Source of the DNA: Schistocerca nitens
Lineage: Eukaryota > Arthropoda > Insecta > Orthoptera > Acrididae
Reading direction: 5' to 3'
Assembly (NCBI RefSeq): GCF_023898315.1
Contig: NC_064614.1
Coordinates: 383,159,348-383,223,347, forward strand
DNA length: 64,000 bases
Shown: positions 43,430 through 53,744 of the stretch, piece after piece
Position numbering within the stretch: position 1 is the first letter of the stretch
Layout: each line of letters opens with the position of its first letter
Translations under genes and position numbers: made by a program
Notes under the pieces: generated by a model
Database searches by the model: none
What the model was told of the DNA's origin: nothing
What the model saw: the letters and a program-made list of their open reading frames with translations, nothing else

Positions 43430-44330
43430 ATTGAAAGACTAAAGTCGAAAAAGGCCCCCGGAGTAGACAACATACCGTTAGAGCTACTGGTCTTGGGAGA
43501 ATCAGCCTTGAAAAAACTCTTCCATCTGGTAAGCAAGATGTGTTAGACAGGCGAAATACCCTCATACTTCAAGAAGAATATAATAATGCCAATTCCAAAG
43601 AAATCCGGTGCTGACAGGTGTGAAATTTACCGAACTATCAGTTTAAATAAGTCACGGCTGCAAAATACTAACACGAATCCATTACAACAGAATGGAAAAA
43701 CTGGTAGAAGCCGACCTCGGGGAAGATCAGTTTGGATTCCAGAGAAATGCAGGAACACACGAGGCAGTAATGACCTGGAAAGGCAAACCTCCGTTTACAG
43801 CATTTGTAGACTTAGAGAAAGCTTTTGACTATGCTGACTGGAATGCTCTCTTTCAAAGTCTACAGGTGTCAGGGGTAAAATACAAGGAGCGAAAGGCTAT
43901 TTGCAAATGGTTCAAATGGCTCTGGGCACTATGGGACTTAACTTCTAAGGTCATCAGTCCCCTAGAACTTAGAACTACTTAAACCTAACTAACCTAAGGA
44001 CATCACACACATCCATGCCCGAGGCAGGATTCGAACCTGCGACCGTCGCGTCGTTCCAGACTGTAGCGCCTAGAACCTCTCGGCGACCACGGCCGGCGGC
44101 TATTTACAATTTGTACAGAAACGAGATGGCAGTTATAAGAGTAGAGAGGCATGAAAGGGAAGCAATGGTTGGGAAGGGAACGAGAGAGGCTTGTAGCCTA
44201 TCCCCGATGTTATTCAATCTGTGTATTGAACAAGCAGTAAAGGAAAAAAAAGAAAAATTTGGAGTAGGAATTATAATCCTCGGAGAAGGAATAAAAAAGG
44301 TTTGTCGATGACACTGTAACCCTCCCGGTG
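43430..44330 (+). pseudogene. LINE alpha RT in copy F, broken
   Basis: Includes KKAPGVDNIPLELL-like sequence at 43450, RRMEKLVEAD-like sequence (43690), FVDLEKAFDYADWNALFQ (about 43800), then the SINE, then YNLYRNEMAVIRVERHERE and CSLSPMLFNLCIEQ (about 44190). The catalytic FADD is damaged (CR.*.H-type reading near 44305). Non-functional. Confidence 0.8.
43903..44097 (-). mobile_element. SINE-A
   Basis: Head at the right, body at the left. Target duplication GGCTATTT lies at 43895-43902 and 44098-44105 (extended ...TTTGCA versus ...TTTACA). Sits in the RT of LINE F. Confidence 0.94.
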
Positions 44331-45036
44331 GCAGCGAAGGACTTGAAAGAGCAGTTGAACGGAATGGACAGCATCTTGAAAGGAGGGTATAAGATGAACA
44401 TCAACGAAAGCAAAACAAGGATAGTGGAATGTAGTCGAATTAAATCAGGTGATGCTGAGGGAATTAAATTAGGAAATGAGGAACTTAAAGTATTGCTACT
44501 TGGGGAGCAAACTGACTGATGATTGTCGAAGTATGGAGGATATTAAATGTAGACTGGCAATGACAAGAAAAGCATTTCGAGTATAGATTTAAGTGTCAGG
44601 AAGCCCTATCTGAAAGTATTTCTATGGAGTGAGCCATGTAAGGAAATGAAACAAGGACGGTAAACAGTTTAGACAAGAAGAGAATAGAAGATTTTGAAAT
44701 GTGATGCTACAGAAGATTAAATGGGTAGATCACATAACTATTGAGGGGTACTGAAAAGAATTGGGGAGAAATTTGTGGTACAATCTGGCTAAAAGAAGGT
44801 ATCGGTTGGTAGGACACATTCTGAGTCATCAAGGGATCTCCAATTCAGGTAGCGTGGGGTGGGGGAACAGTTTTAGAGGGAGACAGAGGGATGAATACAG
44901 TAAGCAGATTCAGAGAGATGTAGGTTGTAGTAGTTACTCGTAGACGAAGAGGCTTGCACAGGATTGAGTAGCATAGAGAGCTACATGAAACCAGTCTCTG
45001 GACTGAAGACTACAACAACAACAACATCAGAATCTG

Positions 45037-48000
45037 GTCTAACTAGGGCAGTTTTTACTTTTGCTCTTCCTACCTGCAGACACTGTAATTCTCTAAGCAG
45101 GCGGCTCAGTTTTGTCGCTTCTAACTTTAAGGTACGTTCGTACTCGGAATTGTCGTTAAACGCAAACGTAAGGATGACATCGCTTTATCCTCTCGGTACA
45201 CTAGTGCTTTTACTTTTTGCTGCTTATTCAAATTCACAAGTTTGTTGCTCATATTACCCTTGTTCCTGCCAATTTGAGTATTTGAACCGCATATTTCCCA
45301 TACTTAGTCAATTCACATTTATCATTTACTGTTTCCGCTACTGTTGGTCTTTGCTCTTCAAACAGTCTCGAGATTCTAATCACATCACCACCCTTCAGAC
45401 CTTTATGTTATGTCAGGGCGATTTGCATGCTGCCTTTGTTGGTCGCCCCTTCTGCCTTTTCGTGAATGCTTCTGTCTTGTTTTATGACGGCTCACTCCGA
45501 GGGTATATCACCACATTTCTTTGTCAAAGTCGCTCGAAGGACCTGCTAACTGTTCTGGTGTGCTGGCTCCTGGGCATGCTGTCCAGCCATTGGCTGCATC
45601 TCGCCCCTCAGGTTATTTGCAGAAACTGCTGGTTGTCCTTTGTCATGCACATCCCATACCTATTCTTCATCACATTTCCAATACCTAGTGGGATCTCAGA
45701 TTGCTCTACCTCTGTCTGATCCCGCGCCAAGATACTATCTAATTTAATGGGTCATCAGGTGGAGGCTGATTACTACATTCCATCTCTTCCTCACTCTGTA
45801 CAATGTTCTGTCGCCTGTCACATGTGGTCGGCATACATCTCCTACCACACACGAGCGGCACTGTCCTCACCTCTTTCGCCATGGCTCCATGTTTTACTGA
45901 CAGCTGCCTCAGCAACGAAAGCGTTCAACCAATTCCAGGAATTTCACATACTGGTCGTAATTGTCCCCAATTCACAATGGATTTAAAACAGCAGCATTCA
46001 TTCTGTGCGTGCTGCAAACAATTTGATAGCCGTACCAGAGTCAAGATATTTTATTCACTTCCACCAAAATTCACAAATGCCTTCATGATCCCGTGATCTG
46101 CTTGATATTTGATAGCATTCCAGGAATCGACCAACAACCCCTTTTGAATTTCTGCAGATCTATATTCTTTTAAAAATTCCCTTTAATCGGTAAATTACTA
46201 GACACATCATTAGTCTATCTAATGGTATCCCCTCATAACTGCCGTACCACAAAAGAAGTTTGTTGTTTCTCTGATCAAGATACAAGCAATGCATCCAGGA
46301 ATTCCTGTAAGAACCATTTTGGGAGCACATTTCTGTGTAGATCGAAGAAATTAAATTTCCTACATGGATAGAAGCTGCTTCCACTGAAGTACCATACAAA
46401 ACCTGTACTCCCCTTGTTCATATATCAGATATCTTGTTAATTTTTTAATCAGTTGCACATCCATTGTCCGATTATGCACAACCTGTTCCCTTTGAAATGA
46501 TTCATGTGCTGATCGCTCTGCAGCCAGCACATGAATCATCTCTTTCATATGAACTTTAAAATTATTACTCTGTTCCATACTTATTTTATCACTTATGCTA
46601 GTTATAGCTCTTAATTTTAGCTCCATAAGCTGCTTGCTTTACCTCTATCGCTGCGGTGAAGATGCGATAAACAGTCTCATTCTTTTACAAACTCTCCAAA
46701 ATTTTTACTACTAATTCGTTAATGCATACCTCACAATTTCTAAGCACTGCAGCAGTATCGGAATATACCTTGGCAACAATCTTTGTTAATGACGTATCTA
46801 ATTGTTACCAATTGCGACTTACATTGTGAAAACTGTTCATCAATGCCCCACTTCACTTCCGTTTCAATTGCAAAAATTCTAATTTTACCTTAGCATTGGC
46901 TACCTTAGTTTAAGCATGTATATTAGAAATGACCTTGCCATTGCCCTTATCAATCTCGTTTTTTATTCTGGTATTTAGGTTTTCATTATCTTTTCGTAAT
47001 TTCTCCTTGAGATTAGCTAGTGTTGCAATTAGTGACCACAGTAAGACATTTTGCACCTTTTGCTGGACCTTTGGAGCCAACTACTCCACAACCAATTTTG
47101 AAATTACCTCAGTCTCCTCAATGCCCGCAGGTATTGACTCACTCAGATTGACTTCCAAAGATTCTCCTCTCTCTGTTTCTACCAACTCAACACAGGGCGA
47201 TTCTACTATTGTCTCCTCGCCAAGCAATAATTATATTGAATTTGTATCTCAACTATGAACTTCCGTAATACTTAATTCTCTTGTTAATGATTAATCTGTA
47301 TTATTACAAATTTACTGTGTTATGGCCAGTTTCATTATGTTGAATATCATCGGATTGCCAATATGTTCAATGAACTAAACTGGTTGTAACACAATAAATG
47401 TGTAATGATACAAGTGAGGTGGTTTTCATTAATCATTACCATTAGTATCAGCTGTGGTGCTCAATGTGATCAAGATTATTTAATTCTCTCTCACTAGTGT
47501 CCATATCAAATATCTCATCATCTTCACTGCCACTTTGGAGTCTACTGGGTCTTTATTTTCATCTGATTATTTTTGCTTTCAATGGTTCCCAGTGTGCCAA
47601 ACAGTTGGTAAAGAGTATGTGAGCTTAGCTTTCGTTGCAACTGTGGGCCTCTAGTACGCAGCGTTCATACTGCGATGCCGTCACTATGCACTGACCCCTT
47701 GGCTCATATGCAAGGGCCCCTGCTGCTATCTCTGCCTGGCATCAGTACATGTGCTCCCTGGCTGAAGTGGAACTGACTACCACTATATTTTTGTTACTGA
47801 CCTTCGATCTTATCCGTGCCCACCGAAGTGTTCGGGCAGCACAACACTTTCCCAGTATGCGGAAGGCAGGATACATCTCAAACTCAGCTGTTTTACGCGA
47901 ATTTTGCTTATTCCTAACTTACACTATGAGAATATCTGACGAAACCTACATAGACTATTATTAAGTAATAGCTGTTACCAATTGTTTCACTCGCATATCC

Positions 48001-48189
48001 ATAGTTTTGTTACGATGAATGATGTTGAGTAAGTAAGCTAGTAGTTTTATGAGATGTATATGTATAGGGGTGGTGTAGAGACATATGTATGAAAATGTAT
48101 GCAGTGCCAGTATGTCCATACTTGATGAATGTGTTTCTATTATTTTGCTGTATGTCGAATATGAAAGCATGCCGTATATTATCTAATTA
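45037..48189. other. Poorly recognised region; possible fossil retroelement gag-like frames on the minus strand
   Basis: No host gene is supported. Minus-strand frames such as 46360-46626 and sequence at about 46930-47060 (LANLKEKLRKDNENLNTRI) look like coiled-coil, gag-like coding. A 115-bp segment at about 47480-47600 has a diverged partner at about 49675-49790. A fossil LTR-type element is possible, but no LTR pair or pol was found. Confidence 0.3.
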
Positions 48190-48191
48190 TA

Positions 48192-49617
48192 CACTCCTAG
48201 AAATTGAAATAAGAACACCGTGAATTCATTGTCCCAGGAAGGGGAAACTTTATTGACACATTCCTGGGGTCAGATACATCACATGATCACACTGACAGAA
48301 CCACAGGCACATAGACACAGGCAACAGAGCATGCACAATGTCGGCACTAGTACAGTGTATATCCACCTTTCGCAGCAATGCAGGCTGCTATTCTCCCATG
48401 GAGACGATCGTAGAGATGCTGGATGTAGTCCTGTGGAACGGCTTGCCATGCCATTTCCACCTGGCGCCTCAGTTGGACCAGCGTTCGTGCTGGACGTGCA
48501 GACCGCGTGAGACGACGCTTCATCCAGTCCCAAACATGCTCAATGGGGGACAGATCCGGAGATCTTGCTGGCCAGGGTAGTTGACTTACACCTTCTAGAG
48601 CACGTTGGGTGGCACTGGATACATGCGGACGTGCATTGTCCTGTTGGAACAGCAGGTTCCCTTGCCGGTCTAGGAATGGTAGAACGATGGGTTCGATGAC
48701 GGTTTGGATGTACCGTGCACTATTCAGTGTCCCCTCGACGATCACCAGTGGTGTACGGCCAGTGTAGGAGATCGCTCCCCACACCATGATGCCGGGTGTT
48801 GGCCCTGTGTGCCTCGGTCGTATGCAGTCCTGATTATGGCGCTCACCTGCACGGCGCCAAACACGCATACGACCATCATTGGCACCAAGGCAGAAGCGAC
48901 TCTCATCGCTGAAGACGACACGTCTCCATTCGTCCCTCCATTCACGCCTGTCGCGACACCACTGGAGGCGGGCTGCACGATGTTGGGGCGTGAGCGGAAG
49001 ACGGCCTAACGGTGTGCGGGACCGTAGCCCAGCTTCATGGAGACGGTTGCGAATGGTCCTCGCCGATACCCCAGGAGCAACAGTGTCCCTAATTTGCTGG
49101 GAAGTGGCGGTGCGGTCCCCTACGGCACTGCGTAGGATCCTACGGTCTTGGCGTGCATCCGTGCGTCGCTGCGGTCCAGTCCCAGGTCGACGGGCACGTG
49201 CACCTTCCGCCGACCACTGGCGACAACATCGATGTACTGTGGAGACCTCACGCCCCACGTGTTGAGCAATTCGGCGGTACGTCCACCCGGCCTCCCGCAT
49301 GCCCACTATACGCCCTCGCTCAAAGTCCGTCAACTGCACATACGGTTCACGTCCACGCTGTCGCGGCATGCTACCAGTGTTAAAGACTGCGATGGAGCTC
49401 CGTATGCCACGGCAAACTGGCTGACACTGACGGCGGCGGTGCACAAATGCTGCCTGCGCAGCTAGCGCCATTCGACGGCCAACACCGCGGTTCCTGGTGC
49501 GTCCGCTGTGCCGTGCGTGTGATCATTGCTTGTACAGCCCTCTCGCAGTGTCCGGAGCAAGTATGGTGGGTCTGACACACCGGTGTCAATGTGTTCTTTT
49601 TTCCATTTCCAGGAGTG
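48192..49617 (-). mobile_element. Tc1-like transposon, copy 2, apparently intact
   Basis: TA lies at 48190-48191 and 49618-49619. The right end mirrors CACTCCTGGAAATGGAAA; the left end has two substitutions (CACTCCTAGAAATTGAAA). Nearly identical to 3750-5170 but inverted. The only gene is open from start to stop, so this copy could encode a working transposase. Confidence 0.95.
48347..49369 (-). CDS. Tc1-like transposase, complete
   Basis: 340 codons, starting at MPRQRGREPYVQLTDFERGR. I chose this over the upstream in-frame ATG (49471) because the first 34 codons match the noncoding leader of copy 1 and carry no domain. Residues 1-60 are the first helix-turn-helix (GRIVGMREAGWTYRRIAQH). Residues about 65-125 are the second, with an arginine-rich GARARRPGTGPQRR linker. 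Catalytic blocks are VVFSDESRFCLG (D1), FQQDNARPHVSSA (D2) and SPDLSPIEHVWDW (E). The D2-E gap is 32 residues by my count. The C terminus ends IAAKGGYTLY. The protein would bind the TIRs and perform TA-directed cut-and-paste in the nucleus. Confidence 0.93.
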   Translation of the reverse strand: MPRQRGREPYVQLTDFERGRIVGMREAGWTYRRIAQHVGREVSTVHRCCRQWSAEGARARRPGTGPQRRTDARQDRRILRSAVGDRTATSQQIRDTVAPGVSARTIRNRLHEAGLRSRTPLGRLPLTPQHRAARLQWCRDRREWRDEWRRVVFSDESRFCLGANDGRMRVWRRAGERHNQDCIRPRHTGPTPGIMVWGAISYTGRTPLVIVEGTLNSARYIQTVIEPIVLPFLDRQGNLLFQQDNARPHVSSATQRALEGVSQLPWPARSPDLSPIEHVWDWMKRRLTRSARPARTLVQLRRQVEMAWQAVPQDYIQHLYDRLHGRIAACIAAKGGYTLY

Positions 49618-49619
49618 TA

Positions 49620-50529
49620 TTTAAAAATGTCTCAGTTCATTACATTCATGCAGAAATAGAGTTTTTAGGGAATTACTTAATTCTCTCTCACTAGTTTTCA
49701 TACCAAACATTTCATCTTTAGTGGCACATTGGTGTGTACTGGGTCTTTATTGTGATCTGACTTTTCGCTTCCAAGGGTTCCTAATGTGTTCCTCTGGCTC
49801 ACCTAGTACTGGATGTGAGACTTTGCCACCAGAGAGACTCATACCAACCAACCGTTTCTCCCCTACATTTGAATGCGTTATGTTGCCTATATTTTTGTTC
49901 CATCCCGCTATGGTGACTAATGCATGATTAACATAGTCAGTTAATAGATCATAATCAAATGCAGCCTCACCGTAAGCCTCCCTCACTCCACATGTAAAGG
50001 TACTACTCTATTTGTTGTACAGCCTTTAAACGACGCTGTTGTGGATCTTCAAGTGTATTGGAAGCTGTAAGAGACCAATGACGCTCGATGTCTAAAATGC
50101 GGTGGGCTTGTAACTGTTCCAATGACTCTGTAGCTCTGAAGGCCACCTGATGTTCTGCATCCAAGTTACAGCGGACTAGAGATTGCTCTGAGGTTTGTTG
50201 GATTCGAGTAACCTTTACAGCTTGAGCTCTCATAGAACTATGCATTAAATCAGATTTACATCTGCGAAGATTATTAAATATAGGTATCGGGCTCACTGTC
50301 CGATTTTATTGTTGTATCTCCACCAAAACTCTCCAGCTACACCAGGTGGTGTAGGAACCTATATCATAAACCACACGCACAATAACACTGCATTTGCACT
50401 GTCACGGAAAAATCTATAGACACTAAAAGTCGCTGACCATCGCGTCAGCGTCGTCTGCAAGCCGCTCACGTCTATCATATTTAAAAATGTTAATAATATT
50501 CAAAAAGATATAACTTTCTAAACTAGCTT
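49620..50529. other. Continuation of the poorly recognised region
   Basis: Minus-strand frames 49747-49986 and 50003-50296 are polar and open (for example RRCKSDLMHSSMRAQAVKV) and resemble gag-like coding without a diagnostic motif. The segment at 49675-49790 repeats 47480-47600. Treated as a possible fossil. Confidence 0.3.
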
Positions 50530-50659
50530 ATGGTCTTTCTGATTGTTCAAGCTATCTTCATAACAAATACCATCGGAATCGGTTCAGCGGTTCTATAGAG
50601 TCGTCGAAATGTAACAGAGTGGGCTACTTTTGCAATTAATAATACTATTGTTTAGTATG
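50530..50659 (+). repeat. RTE-type 3'-tail repeat, unit 1
   Basis: Contains CAAGCTATCTTCATAACAAA, GGTTCAGCGGTT and GTAACAGAG, the 3'-end pattern common to many insect RTE-type elements. The same pattern recurs at about 52430-52526 and 53145-53250. Confidence 0.6.
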
Positions 50660-50661
50660 TA

Positions 50662-52208
50662 CAGGGTGTTTCAAAAATGACCGGTGTATTTGAAGCGCCA
50701 ATAAAAACTAAACGAGCAGCGATAGAAATACACCGTTTGTTGCAATATGCTTGGGACAACAGTACATTTTCAGGCAGACAAACTTTCGAAATTACAGTAG
50801 TTACAATTTTCAACAACAGATGGCGCTGCGGTCTGGGAAACTCTATAGTATGATATTTTCCACATATCCACCATGCGTAGCAATAATATGGCGTAGTCTC
50901 TGAATGAAATTACCCGAAACCTTTGACAACGTGTCTGGCGGAATGGCTTCACATGCAGATGAGATGTACTGCTTCAGCTGTTCAATTGTTTCTGGATTCT
51001 GGCGGTACACCTGGTCTTTCAAGTGTCCACACAGAAAGAAGTCACAGGGGTTCATCTCTGGCGAATAGGGAGGCCAATCCACGCCGCCTCCTGTATGTTT
51101 CGGATAGCCCAAAGCAATCACACGATCATCGAAATATTCATTCAGGAAATTAAAGACGTCGGCCGTGCGATGTGGCCGGGCACCATCTTGCATAAACCAC
51201 GAGGTGTTCGCAGTGTCGTCTAAGGCAGTTTGTACCGCCACAAATTCACGAAGAATGTCCAGATAGCGTGATGCAGTAATCGTTTCGGATCTGAAAAATG
51301 GGCCAATGATTCCTTCGGAAGACATGGCAGCCCAGACCAGTACTTTTTGAGGATGCAGGGACGATGGGACTGCAACATGGGGCTTTTCGGTTCCCCATAT
51401 GCGCCAGTTCTGTTTATTGACGAAGCCGTCCAGGTAAAAATAAGCTTCGTCAGTAAACCAAATGCTGCCCACATGCATATCGCCGTCATCAATCCTGTGC
51501 ACTATATCGTTAGCGAATGTCTCTCGTGCAGCAATGGTAGCGGCGCTGAGGGGTTGCCGCGTTTGAATTTTGTATGGATAGAGGTATAAACTCTGGCGCA
51601 TGAGACGATACGTGGACGTTGGCGTCATTTGGACCGCAGCTGCAACACGGCGAACGGAAACCCGAGGCCGCTGTTGGATCACGTGCTGCACTAGCTGCGC
51701 GTTGCCCTCTGTGGTTGCCGTACGCGGTCGCCCTACCTTTCCAGCACGTTCATCCGTCACATTCCCAGTCCGTTGAAATTTTTCAAACAGATCCTTTATT
51801 GTATCGCTTTTCGGTCCTTTGGTTACATTAAACCTCCGTTGAAAACTTCGTCTTGTTGCAACAACACTGTGTTCTAGGCGGTGGAATTCCAACACCAGAA
51901 AAATCCTCTGTTCTAAGGAATAAACCATGTTGTCTACAGCACACTTGCACGTTGTGAACAGCACACGCTTACAGCAGAAAGACGACGTACAGAATGGCTC
52001 ACCCACAGACTGCGTTGTCTTCTATATCTTTCACATCACTTCAGCGCCATCTGTTGTTGAAAATTGTAACTACTGTAATTTCGAAAGTTTGTCCGCCTGA
52101 AAATGTACTGTTGTCCCAAGCATATTGCAACAAACAGTGTATTTCTATCGCTGCTCGTTTAGTTTTTATTGCTGTTTCAAATATACTGGTCATTTTTGAA
52201 ACACCCTG
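50662..52208 (-). mobile_element. DDD transposon with 167-bp TIRs, apparently intact
   Basis: TA lies at 50660-50661 and 52209-52210. Terminal inverted repeats of 167 bp (50662-50828 and 52042-52208) start CAGGGTGTTTCAAAAATGAC. They match closely by eye (for example CGGTGTATTTGAAGCGCCAA versus a variant with a few changes). One open transposase gene on the minus strand. Long TIRs plus an open gene make it a candidate autonomous element. Confidence 0.94.
50843..51928 (-). CDS. Tc1/mariner-superfamily DDD transposase, complete
   Basis: 361 codons from MVYSLEQRIFLVLEFHRLEH. The longer frame opening at 52006 starts inside the right TIR region and adds 26 residues without a domain. Residues 1-60 are a helix-turn-helix (VVATRRSFQRRFNV); about 75-130 a second one after a GKVGRPRTATTE hinge. 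Catalytic blocks are SIWFTDEAYFYLDGFVNKQN (D1), WFMQDGARPHRTADV (D2) and YSPEMNPCDFFLCGHL (D3). By my count 47 residues separate D2 and D3, with an ALGYPKHTGGGVDW insertion not seen in mariner. The C terminus is GNFIQRLRHIIATHGGYVEN. No frame break seen. Confidence 0.92.
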   Translation of the reverse strand: MVYSLEQRIFLVLEFHRLEHSVVATRRSFQRRFNVTKGPKSDTIKDLFEKFQRTGNVTDERAGKVGRPRTATTEGNAQLVQHVIQQRPRVSVRRVAAAVQMTPTSTYRLMRQSLYLYPYKIQTRQPLSAATIAARETFANDIVHRIDDGDMHVGSIWFTDEAYFYLDGFVNKQNWRIWGTEKPHVAVPSSLHPQKVLVWAAMSSEGIIGPFFRSETITASRYLDILREFVAVQTALDDTANTSWFMQDGARPHRTADVFNFLNEYFDDRVIALGYPKHTGGGVDWPPYSPEMNPCDFFLCGHLKDQVYRQNPETIEQLKQYISSACEAIPPDTLSKVSGNFIQRLRHIIATHGGYVENIIL

Positions 52209-52210
52209 TA

Positions 52211-53250
52211 AATATTAATTAAGCACATTGAGAACTAAATAAGCGTTGTATTTATTGTGTTGAAGCATATTATGTACACCATATCAGCCTAAAAAAGCAT
52301 TTTCACAAATATGATGAAGTTCAAAAGTGAAAGACTAAATAGCTTTTTCAAAGAGTAAATATTTTTCCTTAATTTGCGCAATATTCTTCAAATCAATAAA
52401 TGTCTTGTACTACACATTCCAAGGTTCAAGCTATCTCACGCCAAATTTCATGGTTATTAGGTCGGTGGTTTAGTTGTGAAAACGTAACAGACAGACTTAC
52501 TTTCCATTTATTATATTAGTATGGATTAAAGACCTTGAGGATTGTATAAGCTGTTACCCATGGCTACACTCGCATATCAGTAAATTGAAATCATATACGT
52601 ATTTGGCTTTATTGGATACCCCGGTTGGAAAGTTTTGGAGCTTAGTGCAAGTGTTTTTGTTTGACGCCACTTCAGTGACTTGCACATCGATTATGATGAT
52701 GATGACAGTGTACACATCCAGACGTGACCAGAACAAATACCAAGCTTTTTATGTGCGGGAATTGAATGCAGGAACCCAAGATTGTGGAACAGCAACGCTA
52801 TGTCCACGATGTGTTCACGCAACTTTCAACGCAACAAAGAAGTTCTAAGAGACGCATGACGTTCAGCGGCTAAAATGTGACATGTTTGTGACTGATATTA
52901 GTAAGAAAGTATGGATTAAACACGTACAGGATTGTGTAAATATTTTATTCATTAAGTTGAATCATATTATATAGAACATGTCGAACAATAAAAGCGTTTT
53001 CACAAATCTGATTAAGTTGAAACGTCAAAGAATAAAAAGCTTTTTCAAGAGTAATTGTTGTACCATATTTTGTGTTGTATTCTTCAAATCAATAAAATTG
53101 TTGTATTACACACTTTCTAAAGTGGCCTATGTTCTCTCGCAGCTTTCAAGCTATCTCCATACAAATTTTTATCACAATTGGTTCAGCGATTTAGTCGTGA
53201 AAGCGTAACAGAGAGTTACTTTCGGATTTATGATATTAGTATCGAACTAT
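52211..53250 (+). repeat. Two further RTE-tail-type units in tandem
   Basis: Units at about 52211-52526 and 52905-53250 share AAGCGTTTTCACAAAT-like sequence, TTCTTCAAATCAATAAA, the CAAGCTATCTC...GGTTCAGCG...GTAACAGA pattern and ATATTAGTATGGATTAAA. Together with 50530-50659 they make three direct repeats, the first separated from the others by the DDD transposon. The sequence between the units (52530-52900) has no recognised gene. Confidence 0.6.
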
Positions 53251-53744
53251 GGATACGGATTCTGCGCACTTACATGCCATTTCCTGGCACCACGATGTAC
53301 CATTTTGAAACATTTCTGATAATCTCCCGTGGCCCAGTCGCGTAACGAACGTAACTGGCGCCTGGGACATGACACTTTATTGCCGCTCTCCTGCCCCCCC
53401 CCCTCACCCATCGGTCACCTCGACATAACACTTTATTGGCACCTCCCCCCCCCCCCCCCCCCGCCACCACCATCCTCGGCGCCCAAGTCACAACACTGCA
53501 CTTTATCGGCGATCCCCTCCAGAAACAGATATTTGCAAAGACGATGTAGATTTTGATCTGATGGTGGCGCATGCCACATGGGGTGTAGTAAATGTACTGA
53601 TAATGGTTTCAACGTCGTCCGCCAAAAAATAGCGCAGTGCCATCTGTGTCTATCCATTAATAGGGAGTGCTCACAGCCAGAAGCCTCAATGTGGGGCAAA
53701 TGTGTGAGGCAAGGAGGCAACCATCCGATGGTGCTTCCTGCAAC
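53251..53744. repeat. C-run-rich minisatellite-like stretch
   Basis: Three loose units each with ACACTTTAT(T/C)G(G/C)C near 53373, 53431 and 53500, separated by poly-C runs (about 53392-53402 and 53446-53462). Similar GGCGCCTGGG/GGCACCTGGGGCATGA phrases occur at 53357 and 55139, on either side of the Tc1 at 53745-54990. No gene. Confidence 0.45.

Larger units (their letters stand above)
40785..45025 (+). mobile_element. LINE copy F (family alpha), near full-length but broken
   Basis: Target duplication ATCAAAATCTG (40774-40784) and ATCAGAATCTG (45026-45036), one mismatch. The order is a 5' leader (40785-41210), endonuclease (41210-41900), linker, RT (43430-44330), C-terminal region (44330-44950) and (CAA)n tail. 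About 3.15 kb belongs to the LINE itself; a Tc1-type element (42214-43110) and a SINE-A (43903-44097) were added later. Many frameshifts. This copy shows the leader and endonuclease that the truncated copies lack. Confidence 0.92.

Noticed and set aside
44964-45719. 251-codon plus-strand open frame
   Set aside because: It starts in the LINE (CAA)n tail and continues into flanking sequence with a cysteine/leucine-rich composition and no recognisable domain; probably chance.
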